Assembly (NCBI GenBank): GCA_021397835.1
Contig: JAJFZO010000256.1
Coordinates: 3,580,501 to 3,644,500 of the forward strand
Direction of reading: 5' to 3'
DNA length: 64,000 nucleotides
Origin: Moringa oleifera
Taxonomy: Eukaryota > Streptophyta > Magnoliopsida > Brassicales > Moringaceae
Shown: positions 25,039 through 35,852 of the stretch, piece by piece
Position numbering within the stretch: position 1 is the first letter of the stretch
Layout of the letters: each line of letters starts with the position of its first letter
The notes under the pieces: model-generated
Told to the model about the DNA's origin: nothing
What the model saw: the letters and a program-made list of their open reading frames with translations, nothing else
Databases searched by the model: none
Position numbers and translations under genes: made by a program

Positions 25039-28000
25039 ATGGAAGATGAAGGAGAGTGGGTTCTGGTGGGCCGACCCACAGAGCGGGACCTGTGGGGTCC
25101 CAGGCTGATGGGGCCCAGTAAAAGTTCTGAACCGTTGAAGGTTATGTTCAGGGGTCCCGCCAAGCACTGGTCAGATGCCATCCCCATTGGCAACGGCCGC
25201 CTCGGTGCCATGGTGTGGGGCGGCGTCGCATCGGAGACTCTCCAGCTGAACGGTAACCAAGAAGCTGTTTTGTTGGATTAAGTTATGAAATTAATGCTCC
25301 GTGTTGCTTTAGTTTCCAACAAGATTATGTTCTCGGCTGATGCTTGTATTAGTCTCAGTTGAAGGAGAAATGATTTTGAGTTGAAATTTATAGCTTTTAA
25401 ATGTTTACAAAAAATTATTTGACTGGGAACTCATCTGAACACCAGCGAAATTTGAAATTAGCAATGTAGTTCAAGTTTCATGGGAGATAAGGTTGCTTTC
25501 TTGATTTGTTCGATCCCCTTGTGTCTGAACATTGATGAGGCAACATGTTTGTCTTCCTTTTTTCTTTTGACTCATACTAGGTGACTTATTCACTGGTTCA
25601 TGTACAAGTAATATGGCCTTATCCCGGAGATAATAGTTGTCATGTGTTGGAGTTTACCAGTACCTTGTGTCCCTGTCTGGGAAGACAGCTTATGATAACA
25701 ACACCGATGAAATATTTTAATTTCTTCTGTAGAGGACACACTTTGGACTGGGACTCCAGGAGACTACACTAACCCTGATGCTCCAAAGGCACTATCAAAT
25801 GTTAGAAATCTTGTGGACAGTGGAAAATATGCTGAAGCTACTTCTGCAGCAGCAGAGTTGTTTGGAAATCCTGCTGATGTATGTTACTCATATTCTGGAG
25901 TTTCACTTGTTTGTTTCTGTTGCAGATGTAACTTTAAATGACTGCTGACTTCTTTGGGGGCATAGACCATATAGTTGTTAAGCTCATTTAAATGGCTGTA
26001 AAAGCTCACTAGTAACTGATGTCAGGTCCTTATTACTTCAAATAGCTTATGGGTTTATACTTTTTGTATCAATGCTGGTCATTTTGGAACTGTTTTGAGT
26101 GTCTGCATCATATATGCAGATTTTAACACCAGTACATGAATGAGTAAGGAATGCAGAAAGAGACTTCAGAATTAACTTAAGCCTGTATAGTGAGTTTTTG
26201 TTTGATTTTGGGTTTGTACTTTTTGTATCAATGCTGTTCATTTTGGAACTGTTTCGAATGTCTGCATCATATATGCAGATTTTAACGCCAGTACATGAAT
26301 GAGTAAGGAATGCATAAAGAGACTTCAGAAGTAACTGAAGCCTGTAGAGTGAGTTTTTGTTTGATGTCCTCATTGCTCTCTATATGATTGCTTTTGGTTT
26401 AAAGCACTTTCCTTTGGAAGGCAATGGAATCAATTTTAAACATTGGATGTTAATTATGGAGATGTTAAAAGTGGAGAAAAAGCATAAGGATTGAGTGCAT
26501 GGAGCCATTCTGGGTTTGCTTCATTGTATATTCATAATCATAGGAAATATGATAGTTCTGCTTAGTGATAATTACTGAGGCTAGTGGTGCCAATGCATTT
26601 CCTTGGTTGGCATGTTTGTACCTGGATATAATGACCTGCTGATCTTCCCTATATAGCCTCGTCTTTTATGTGTGTATGTAATTCTTACATATAAGTACTC
26701 TTTAAGTATTGATTATGGGACACACATTGTTTGAAGATAGGAGAAAGTCCATTAGCTTTCATTTATCTGCTGATGGTGCAATGCCATGGAGAAAGTGCTG
26801 AACATTTCTGAGAATTATGTCCTAATAGTTCCTTTTTTGTAATGAAGGTTTACCAACTGCTTGGTGATATCCATCTAGAGTTTGATGATTTCCATCTAAA
26901 ATATGCTAAAGAAACATATCAGAGAGAGCTAGACCTGGATACTGGGACAGCACGAATAAAATACTATGTGGAAGATATGGAATTTACGAGGGAATATTTT
27001 GCTTCTTATCCAGACCAAGTGATCGTGACAAAGATTTCTGGAAGCAAAGCAGGTGCTCTGTCCTTTACTGTATCTCTAGACAGCAATTTAGGTCATCATT
27101 CTCTTGTGAATGGCAGGTCTCAGATTATAATGGAAGGGAGTTGCCCTGGAAAAAGGATCCCGCCAAAACTATATGCAAATGACAATCCAAAGGGAATCCA
27201 GTTCTCTGCTGTTCTTGATTTACAGATTAGTGATGACAGAGGAGTGATACATGTTTTGGGTGACAAGAAATTGAAGGTTGAAGGTGCAGATTGGGCTGTT
27301 TTGCTTGTAGCGGCTTCGTCTTCATTTGATGGACCGTTCACTAGCCCTTCTGAATCTAAGAAGGATCCTACCTTGGATTCTCTTAGTGTATTGAAGTCGG
27401 TGAGGAACCGATCATATTCTGATCTGTATGCTCGTCATTTGGATGATTATCAGTATCTTTTTCACCGTGTCTCACTTCAGCTTTCAAAAGGTTCCAAGAA
27501 CTTTGTAGAAGATGGATCTAAGGATATGAAGAAACTTGTGTGTTCTAAAACTGATGTACATTTCCAGAGAAGTCAAGAAGATAGAGTTTCAACTGCTGAG
27601 CGGGTTAAATATTTCCAATTTGATGAAGATCCATCCTTGATAGAGCTTTTGTTCCAGTTTGGTAGATATTTGCTTATTTCTAGCTCGAGGCCTGGCACTC
27701 AGGTGGCCAACCTGCAGGGAATATGGAACAAGGATCTTGAGCCAAAATGGGAGTATGTTTACCTTCTATATTCTTTACAATCCTTTTTCCTTTGTTCCTT
27801 ATTCATTTTTGTTCTTTTGAACCCTTTGCTTCCTAGAAAGAATGATGTCAACTAACACAGTTGTGTGTCTGATTGATGCCACAGATATACCATTTATGAT
27901 GAAATAAGATTTTCCATTTGTGCTTCTGAAACATGTACACTGTCCTTGATATGTCACCCGATCTGATGCTCCTCTTTGACATTATGCGTGGATTTGTTGG

Positions 28001-31000
28001 AACTCAATTTGATTTTTAAATTACAAAATTCCTGCTCTGATGAAAATGAATATGAGCATAAAGATGAGATTGAATTTTTTGTTCTTGCATGCTTTTACTT
28101 TGTTGGTATCATGAAACTTTTTTTGCCTTTAATTTCTGCAAATCTTGATTCTTTAGGAAATTAGGATGTGCATCAAACATGAGAGAGAGATAAAAACTTT
28201 CAAGTACACTGGAGGAGTATAATTAGCTGTTGTTATTAGCACATCATGACTTGGTAGTAGTCATCTAAAGCCTTGAGTTTCTCGCTGTTATTTGAATCTA
28301 GATTTTACCTGGAGAACCACTGACTCCTTTCTCTATATCCAGTTCAGCTCCCCATTTGAACATCAATCTTGAAATGAACTACTGGCTTTCCATGCCTTGC
28401 AACCTAACTGAGTGTCAGGAGCCCTTGTTTGATTTCATTTCCTCTCTTTCACTCAATGGGAGCAAGACCGCACAAGTAAGACTCCTTTACACTGTAGTTT
28501 ATATTAAAATGACTGATTCAGGCTCATGTTTAATTTCTTTTAGTTGCCAACTAATTGGAGAATTTCAAAGGAAGGATCCTCCCTAAGTGGAGGAACATTT
28601 ATAAACTCAGTGATGCTGCTGTCAGCATAACTGTCTTAAGCTACTTAGAGCAATATTGATCCAGGAACTTTCAAGTTTGCCTGGTGTATGAAGTTCTCAT
28701 GTAGCATCACAATCCTCAAAAGGAGCTCTTTCCAAGCTCTTGGTGCTTATGTGATTCTTATTTTACCTATCAAGTGTATGGTTTCTGTCAAAAATATTTC
28801 TTATTTAATCACCAGTAACAGGTGAACTATGAAGCAAATGGTTGGGTTGTGCACCATAAGTCTGACATATGGGCAAAATCATCGGCAGATCGAGGTGAGG
28901 CTGTATGGGCTATATGGCCAATGGGTGGAGCCTGGCTTTGTACCCATCTTTGGGAGTACTATCAGTTTACTATGGACAAAGTAAGATTTCTGACTTTTCT
29001 ATTTGCTCAAGTTACATGAATTAATTTTTGTGAGAGGAAATCACCATAAGAGTCTAGTCACAGGAGATTAATAACTGATACTCCTCTTAACTCTATTAAC
29101 TTCATGGCATGTTTCAATGGGATTCTCAAATCCATTGTGGGACTGGCTGTGTATCTGGCGTTGTCTAACATCACTGCTACCAAAGTCCAATCTACTGACT
29201 AAGAAATATAAGTGGCAAGATTGTTGAGCATAGTCTTTGTTTCCAAACTGCCGGAAATTAGCGATTCTGGCTCTGGAAGTATGTGTTACTATTGAATTCT
29301 CATATTAGTTACCTTATTCATGTCTAGTATATGCTATGTGTGGGACTTATTTTCACTTTCTTGAATTTGTTAACTAGGATTTATAATCATGATTCAAAAT
29401 CCGTATGCATGATTGTAGATATTTTTCTTTGTGACCAGGATTTTCTTGAAAGTAAAGCATATCCTTTATTGGAAGGATGTGCATCATTTCTGTTGGATTG
29501 GTTGATTGAAGGGCGTAGAGGTTATCTTGAAACTAACCCATCAACTTCTCCAGAACATTACTTTATTGCTCCAGATGGTAAGCTTGCTAGTGTGAGTTAC
29601 TCATCAGCCATGGACATGGCTATCATAAGAGAAATTTTTTCTTCATTAGTTTCTGCAGCTGAGGTAAACCTTTTCCTTTCTATGAGCCATGAGGATCCTA
29701 GTTCTGTATTTCATAAATTGTCTACCTTAACTGTTCCAGTAAACCTTTTGAGAACAGGTTTTGGGAAGAGATCAGGATGCTTTTGTTGTGAAAGTGCATG
29801 AGGCTCTACCGAGGCTTTGTCTGCCAAAAGTAGCTGAAGATGGTTCTATCATGGAGTGGGTATGTGAATAATATGATATAAATTTCTCAATTATTTGCAG
29901 AAGGTCCAGTGTTCTAGTCCCTGTACTGGAACGTATTTTGTCGAGCAAAACTGCTAGTTTTATTAAGGTCTAAGAAACCTGTTTATGATAAGGCAGGTAC
30001 AAGATTTTGAGGACCCTGAAGTCCATCATCGACATCTTTCACCCTTGTTTGGCTTGTTTCCTGGGCACACAATCACCATCGAGAAAACTCCAGAGCTTTG
30101 CAAAGCTGCGGAGAACACACTTTATAAACGAGGTTATATATATTTTAATTGTCTGCTTTCATTATTCTGGCATGTCAACTTCCATCAAGTTCAAGGGCAT
30201 TTAGTCAACAAATTGAAGGCTCTCCCACTCCCTTTCCTCTCTCCTTTCCTTTGCCCTTCCTTCTGTCTCTCACACATGTAATTATATACTTGAAGATGTT
30301 TTCTGTACTGGAAAAACAAAATTGGCATAAAAAGCTAGTTAAGTATTGAGTATCATCACCAATATAGATTGTTAAATGTGATTTTCTTTTATGTCATTTA
30401 AGGCAAAGATGGTTATATGTACAGCTCAACTGAGCTGAAGGAAAGTTGAACTCCCTCACTAGTTGGGCTCCGCAAGGTGCCTTAAATCTTTATTTGAAGC
30501 TTGGAACAGAATAGATGAGGATTATGTTCAACCTAGTTTTATCCCAGAAAAATCTCCCAACCTCGTCTTTAATGTTTCAATTTGCATAAATTACCAGAAA
30601 TCATGCTGTAGATGCCACATTTCTTATGCTAAACTGTTAGACACTGTCATGGGGAGAGCTCACGCAGCTAGAGATTCTAATGTCACTGTTGACAGTCATC
30701 CAAGATTATGATAATATGTGTGTGGAAGCAATTAGAGGGTCTCATGAAATACCATCTTCCTCAGCATTTTTTTTTCCTCCCAATGCTGTTGCCAGTTGCA
30801 GCATTTTTTTATTCTTGTTTCCAATCCACTTTGTCAAATGAGATCTTAAAACTATTGTAAGCACCCAAAAATTGTAACCGTGTGATACTGATAGCAATTG
30901 TAGAAATGTAGTGCCGTGGCTAACATTTTTATCATTTTACCAGGAGAGGATGGTCCAGGATGGTCAACCACATGGAAAGCTGCACTTTGGGCACGTCTAC

Positions 31001-32127
31001 ACAATAGTGAGCATGCTTACCGGATGATCAAGTGGTTGATCAACTTGGTGGATCCAGATCATGAGAAAGCTTTTGAAGGTGGACTGTACAGTAACTTATT
31101 TGCGGCACATCCTCCTTTCCAGATTGATGCCAACTTTGGGTAAGCAGCGTTGGCTGTTATTTTGTCAATAAAATATATGCCATCTGAAAATTAACATATT
31201 TGACTATCTATGACATTTCCACTTCCAAACAGCTAAGTTTGACTTCCCAGTGTACTGTAGTTTGCAAGAGCAACTTTAGTTAGGAGAGATATTTCTATTC
31301 TTATAAGCTTGCTGTTCTTCATACTTCAAAAGAGAAGTTCTGTTGTGCATCTGTTTGTGCACTTATGTTAGCATGTTGGATAACATGTTTCAATAAAATT
31401 TAGTACACTCAATTCTATCGTTGAACCCCAAATTACTTATACGTACCTGCAAATACCCCATTGTTGAATTTTGTTTGAACTTAGTAATTGGGTGGTCAGC
31501 ACTGTTAGGTTCAAAATAAATTTGTGGTGAAGTGAATAGAGCTGAAGGGTATGTAACATTATATTTCCATCACCTTCTGTTTACCTTTCCTCTTTATTTC
31601 TCATTCCCTTTTAAGATGATTTAGTTGCTTTGATTCAGTCTTAAAAGTTTAATCTCTGCTAAGATTAATTCCAATCCAGAACATCCAATATTCAACAGAG
31701 TATCAAAATGTTAAACCATTTTGGTTCAGACAAGCCCTTTCTTGAAGTGAGATTGATATATGTGACTGACAAAGCCGTTATTCCTGCAAACCTTGCTGTC
31801 AGATTTACAGCAGCAGTTGCAGAAATGCTTGTCCAGAGTACCATGGAGGATCTGTATTTACTGCCTGCGCTTCCAGTGGATAAATGGGCAAATGGATGTG
31901 TGAAAGGACTAAAGGCACGCGGTGGGGTGACAGTCAACATATGCTGGAGAGAAGGAGATCTTCATGAGGTTACTCTCTGGTTGAAGGGCCAGAATTCTCT
32001 TACCAAAAGATTACACTACAGGGGAATTACTGTTCCAGTCAACTTGTTGCCTGGCACAATGTCCATATACAATAAACAGTTGGTACGTGTGGATTTATGT
32101 TTTCTTCTGGAAGTAGCTTTTCCATGA
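25039..32127 (+). CDS. FUC95A: alpha-L-fucosidase 2 (GH95), tandem copy B
   Basis: Ten exons: 25039-25252, 25733-25878, 26848-27752, 28343-28475, 28822-28980, 29439-29663, 29758-29859, 29997-30132, 30944-31139, 31803-32127. The frame closes at every GT-AG junction; 846 aa. Eight of the ten exons have exactly the same length as in copy A (exon 3 is 9 bp longer, the last differs), so the genes are tandem duplicates. Introns are longer than in copy A. It starts MEDEGEWVLV, parallel to copy A. HLNINLEMNYW and NPSTSPEH are kept, as is QIDANFG, but HHRHVSHL of copy A reads HHRHLSPL here, a His-to-Pro change (P644) in a conserved block. Exon 10 may end instead at a GTACGT donor (32082/32083) and join 32319-32336, replacing the last 14 residues with ISQLN. 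No stop or frameshift is seen, so it may be expressed, possibly with altered activity. Confidence 0.88.
26051..26365 (+). repeat. two-copy tandem duplication, 159 bp unit, in fucosidase B intron 2
   Basis: Units 26051-26209 and 26210-about 26365 both begin GGGTTTRTACTTTTTGTATC and end GTGAGTTTTTGTTTGAT, differing at only a few bases. The period is 159 bp. This is a recent local duplication in intron 2. Because 159 is a multiple of three, the antisense strand stays open across both copies, which creates a false open frame. Confidence 0.85.
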
Positions 32128-32617
32128 ATAATGAGGATCTGTGTCAAATAAGTGGAATGTGTGAATATTTACTCTTCCTCTTATATGAAGGTAGAGGAGG
32201 TAAAACAAAACAGATTTTGATAAGTTTCTCAGGACAATATATCCGCTTCCTTGGTTTTTCGGTTTTCTCATACTGTTTTTATTGCATCTGCTCTTTTCTG
32301 TTCCTCTCCTTGGTGCAGATTTCTCAGCTGAACTAGCTTAGAGTCTTCCTATTTGGATCTTCATCAACCATATGAATGCCAAGGTGAAAATGCTATAGAT
32401 AGGATTATTATTATTTTATTATTTCTAGATGAGATCATATTTTTTGCATTTTTGAGTTATATTAATATAATAAATATGAGGGTTTAATCCATTAATAAAC
32501 GATGATTTACAGATCAGATTTAATGTTTAAATTTTTTCAAAATTATTATTAATCATAAATTCACAATATGGTGAATTAGTTTTCGGGTCTTGAGTTTTTT
32601 TTTTTTTAAAAAAATTT
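32128..32617 (+). other. fucosidase B 3' region with possible extra terminal exon
   Basis: Contains an acceptor-like TCTCCTTGGTGCAG ending at 32318, followed by ISQLN and TAG at 32334-32336. This is the alternative end of copy B if the donor at 32083 is used. Beyond about 32400 the DNA becomes A/T-rich with no coding signal. Confidence 0.4.
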
Positions 32618-33119
32618 AGGGTAAATGTGTCATAAAATTTTGATGTGTACTATATGTTATCAATCAAAATTTTATGTTTTAAAAATGATAAATCGAATAA
32701 TTTAGTTTAAATTAAATTTTATTAAAAAAATTTAAAAATTAAAGATTTTTAAAATTAAAGATTTTATACAAAAGATTTTAATTTAAATTTTTTTTATGTA
32801 TGTCAAAAAATATTTAAGTTATCGTCATAAAAATTTTATAATTTTTTGAGAATATATTGTTAAATTTATAATATAAAAAATTTATAAAAAATAAATTTTA
32901 AATAAAAAATTATTTAAATTGAAGAAATAAGTTTAATTTATTTGAAATTATTTTTGAGATATTTTAATAATAAAAATATTTTTAATTTTTTTAGTCATTT
33001 GAGTTAAGATTTAATTTGGATTAAATTAAAAAATTAAGTTTTAATTTGTTCTTCTTTGAATATGAAGATTTGATTGGTAATATGAGATGAATATTAAAGC
33101 TTTATGAGATTTTTACCCA
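32618..33119. mobile_element. MITE-like palindromic element 1
   Basis: The left end reads AGGGTAAATGTGTCATAAAA and the right end, on the opposite strand, reads TGGGTAAAAATCTCATAAAG. Similarity continues inward through a TTATCAATCAAA / TTACCAATCAAA block, giving imperfect terminal inverted repeats of 50 bp or more. About 500 bp, A/T-rich, no open frame, so it would be non-autonomous. A related pair of ends occurs in the next two elements. Superfamily and target duplication cannot be fixed by eye. Confidence 0.55.
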
Positions 33120-33451
33120 AAAGTTTGTAATAAAATCTTTTGAGTTGATTGTTAGCTTATGACTGTTTTTATTGAATTATGGTGATAGAATGGTGAAAAA
33201 AGAGAATTGATGAATAAAAAATTATATTGATATTATAAAATTTGTTTGTTTGTTTATTTTATTTAATTATTACATGTTAATATTATTTTAAATTATCAAT
33301 TTAAATTATATTAATAATTTTTTAGATATATATTTCAATATATTATTTATTGATTATTCCTTTTATTCTCTTTATCTGGGTTTTAGTTGGATAATCTTCA
33401 AATCAATTCTTTTAAAAATGTTTTATTTTTTTCTAAATTGTATCTATAATT

Positions 33452-33999
33452 TAGGATAAAAGTTTCATAAAATTTTGATATTTATCTCATATTATCAATT
33501 AATTTTTTATATTTAAAAAATAATAATATTTTAAAAATAATAAATATAATTTTAATTTATCAATTTAGTTTAAATCATACTTCAATTCCAATGATCATAA
33601 AACTTTAAAGTATTTTCGTTGTTCTAATATCTAAAAAATAATGCGAATGAATTATTCACTTTATTTCAAGTTCATCCCTTAAATTTGAATAATTTTTAAC
33701 ATAATATTTATTTTTATGAATTTTTAAAATTTTGATAGTATAAATTTAAAATTTAGTACTTAAAAAATAATGAAATTTTTTGAAATCAGAATTTGAATAT
33801 TTTTTCACATTTGTGAAAAAATTCAAGTTAAAATCTATTATATAATATTTTTAATTTAAATATATTAATTTTTAAGTTTTTGATAAAATTTAATTTTGAT
33901 CAAATTGATGAATTAAAATTTGATTTGTTACTTTTTGAAACGAAAGTTTGATTAGTAACAGAGATTAATTATGGAAATTTTATGAAAATTTTATTTTAT
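33452..33999. mobile_element. MITE-like palindromic element 2
   Basis: The left end AGGATAAAAGTTTCATAAAA resembles the left end of element 1 and is followed by TCTCATATTATCAATTAA. The right end on the opposite strand has AAAATTTTCATAAAATTTCC then TAATCTCTGTTACTAATCAAA. About 550 bp without coding capacity. Confidence 0.5.
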
Positions 34000-34296
34000 A
34001 ATTTATTTATATAAAAATATTATTTTAAAAGAAAAATCAATCTTTAATTACTCAAACTTGTTTATTAGTTAAATGACAACAGAAAATTATATTTTTATTT
34101 ATCAAAAAAATTTACATACAGAAGATAAATTTTCAATTTTGATTATAGTATTTTTTTTTTCTAATTAACTCTTAATATTTTAGGATAAACAAGATTTGAA
34201 ATTATAATTATACACAACAAAATACTAAAAGTTAATTAGTAAAGAGAAAATATCCTAATTAAAATTTAAAAATTATTTTATTTCAAATTATTTTAA

Positions 34297-34802
34297 GATT
34301 TTGAGTGAAATTTTTGTAAAATTTTAATGTTTATTTTATATTATCAATTAAATTTTTATATTTAAAAAATAATGAATCAAATATTAATTTTATTTAAATA
34401 AAATCTTATCAAAAATTTAAAAATTAAGAATATTCAAATACAAAATACTATATAATAAATTTTGATTTAAAATTTTTACATATATAAAGAAATATCAAAA
34501 TTATAGGAACAAAAATTTTTATAATTTTTAAAATATTGAAAGTATATATTTATAATATTAAGAATAATATAATTATTTTAAAAATTATAAAATTTTTTGT
34601 GATGTAGCTTGAATATTTTTTCTTATCTATGAAATATTTTAAGTCAAAATCCACGATGTAAGATCTTTATTTGAATACTTTTGATTTTTAAATTTTTGAT
34701 AAAATTTAATTTATATTAAATTAATAAATTAAAATTTGATTATAATTATGATTAATAATATATAAGTATTTTAAGATTTTATGAGTACTTTATTTTAAGA
34801 TT
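34297..34802. mobile_element. MITE-like palindromic element 3 (more decayed)
   Basis: The left part has GTAAAATTTTAATGTTTATT and TATATTATCAATTAAATTTT; the right part, on the opposite strand, has CTCATAAAATCTTAAAATAC and ATTATTAATCATAATTATAATCAAA. It has the same layout and length class as the two elements to its left, with weaker ends. Confidence 0.42.
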
Positions 34803-35231
34803 TTTAAATAAAAACTTATAAATTACTTTTTGATTTAGTGACATAAAAAATTTGCACTATTCAAGAATTTTAAAATTTGTGTGGTATATTAAAGTAGGTA
34901 TATTTTTTTATAACCTTTTTTTAAAATAAAAATATTTTTATTAATATTTTTAAATTATTTATTTATTTTTTTTCAAAAAGATAAACCTTTTAGTTTGGTG
35001 AACATTTGAGCCTGGACAGCCAGCTCGCACATAAACATCAATTGGTCAAAACATTGGATCACGACCTACCAAGTGATCTTCCTGAGATCCAACGGATCTG
35101 ACTGCCTAAACCACTTGGACTCTCCGACTCCTCCTCACATCCAATCTCCTTAAACCCTAGCAAAACGTAAAAACCTTTTGCCACGCTCGCTCCTCAAGCC
35201 ACTGTTGACTGTTTTCTCCTTAACAGGGAAA
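34803..35231 (+). promoter_or_regulatory. promoter and 5' leader of the NFD6/NOXY2-like gene
   Basis: A/T-rich to about 34990, then a GC-richer proximal region leading to the ATG at 35232. The leader TTAAACCCTAGCAAAACG near 35150-35168 contains AAACCCTA, a telo-box motif common in plant promoters of translation and organelle genes. The motif is seen; its use is inferred. Confidence 0.45.
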
Positions 35232-35852
35232 ATGGCTTGGCGTAGTGCAGGATCTGTATCGCGCTCTTTCGTGTCAGCCGCTGCTAGGTCCCCGTCGCTC
35301 AGATCTCCGGCGCCGGCTCTCCCCCGCCTCCGTCCGCCCGCATCCGTCTCTGCTCGTCGCCGTCTCTCCTCCTTTGGGCCCTCCAGGTAAACCTTCGTGC
35401 CCTGCTGTTTGATTCCCGATAAAAATGGCAGAAGAGTTAGAGTTGCAGATTTTTTTTTTCCTTTTAATGCTTGGTGGCCTTATTCTTCACTTTGTTATAT
35501 TGCCGGATATGAATGGAAGTTTAATTGTTTTTAGGTGCGTGGAGAAAGTTAAAAACTTTTTAACCTTGAGATTTTGTTGTCATATGCATCTTTCTTGTTG
35601 GCATATGCATCTTTCGTTACTGTTTAGTTTATGGGAAAGGCGAGGAATGAGGAGAGGAAAGCGAGATTCTTTGCATTATTGGTTTTGTTCTGCTCTTACA
35701 GGAATTTGGGAGAACTTGGATGCACGCATTCATTCTTGCCTCTTCACAGTGTGGTCGCTGCTGCTCGCCTGACATCACACCTCACTGTTAACGTGCGGGC
35801 TTTTTGCGAGCTGTCTCAGGGTACCTTCTGCCGTACTTGTCAGGATCGCTAG
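35232..35852 (+). CDS. NFD6: NFD6/NOXY2-like small organelle-targeted protein
   Basis: Exon 1 is 35232-35386 and exon 2 is 35702-35852, joined by a GT-AG intron in phase 2; 101 aa. Residues 1-46 are rich in Ser, Arg, Ala and Pro with almost no acidic residues (MAWRSAGSVSRSFVSAAARS then repeated RSP/RPP), a typical mitochondrial or plastid presequence. Exon 2 gives GELGCTHSFLPLHSVVAAAR and LTSHLTVNVRAFCELSQG, the signature of the plant NUCLEAR FUSION DEFECTIVE 6 / NONRESPONDING TO OXYLIPINS 2 family, whose mutants show defects in polar nuclear fusion or oxylipin signalling linked to mitochondria. Molecular function is unknown. In this family the 3' end is often alternatively spliced; here the frame reads on to TAG at 35852 (GTFCRTCQDR), but a donor-like GTACCT after CTGTCTCAGG (35820/35821) could give other ends. 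Confidence 0.82.

Noticed and set aside
26047..26373. 108-codon open frame on the minus strand with an internal protein repeat
   Set aside because: It is the reverse strand of the 159 bp tandem duplication inside fucosidase B intron 2; the repeat length divisible by three keeps it open.
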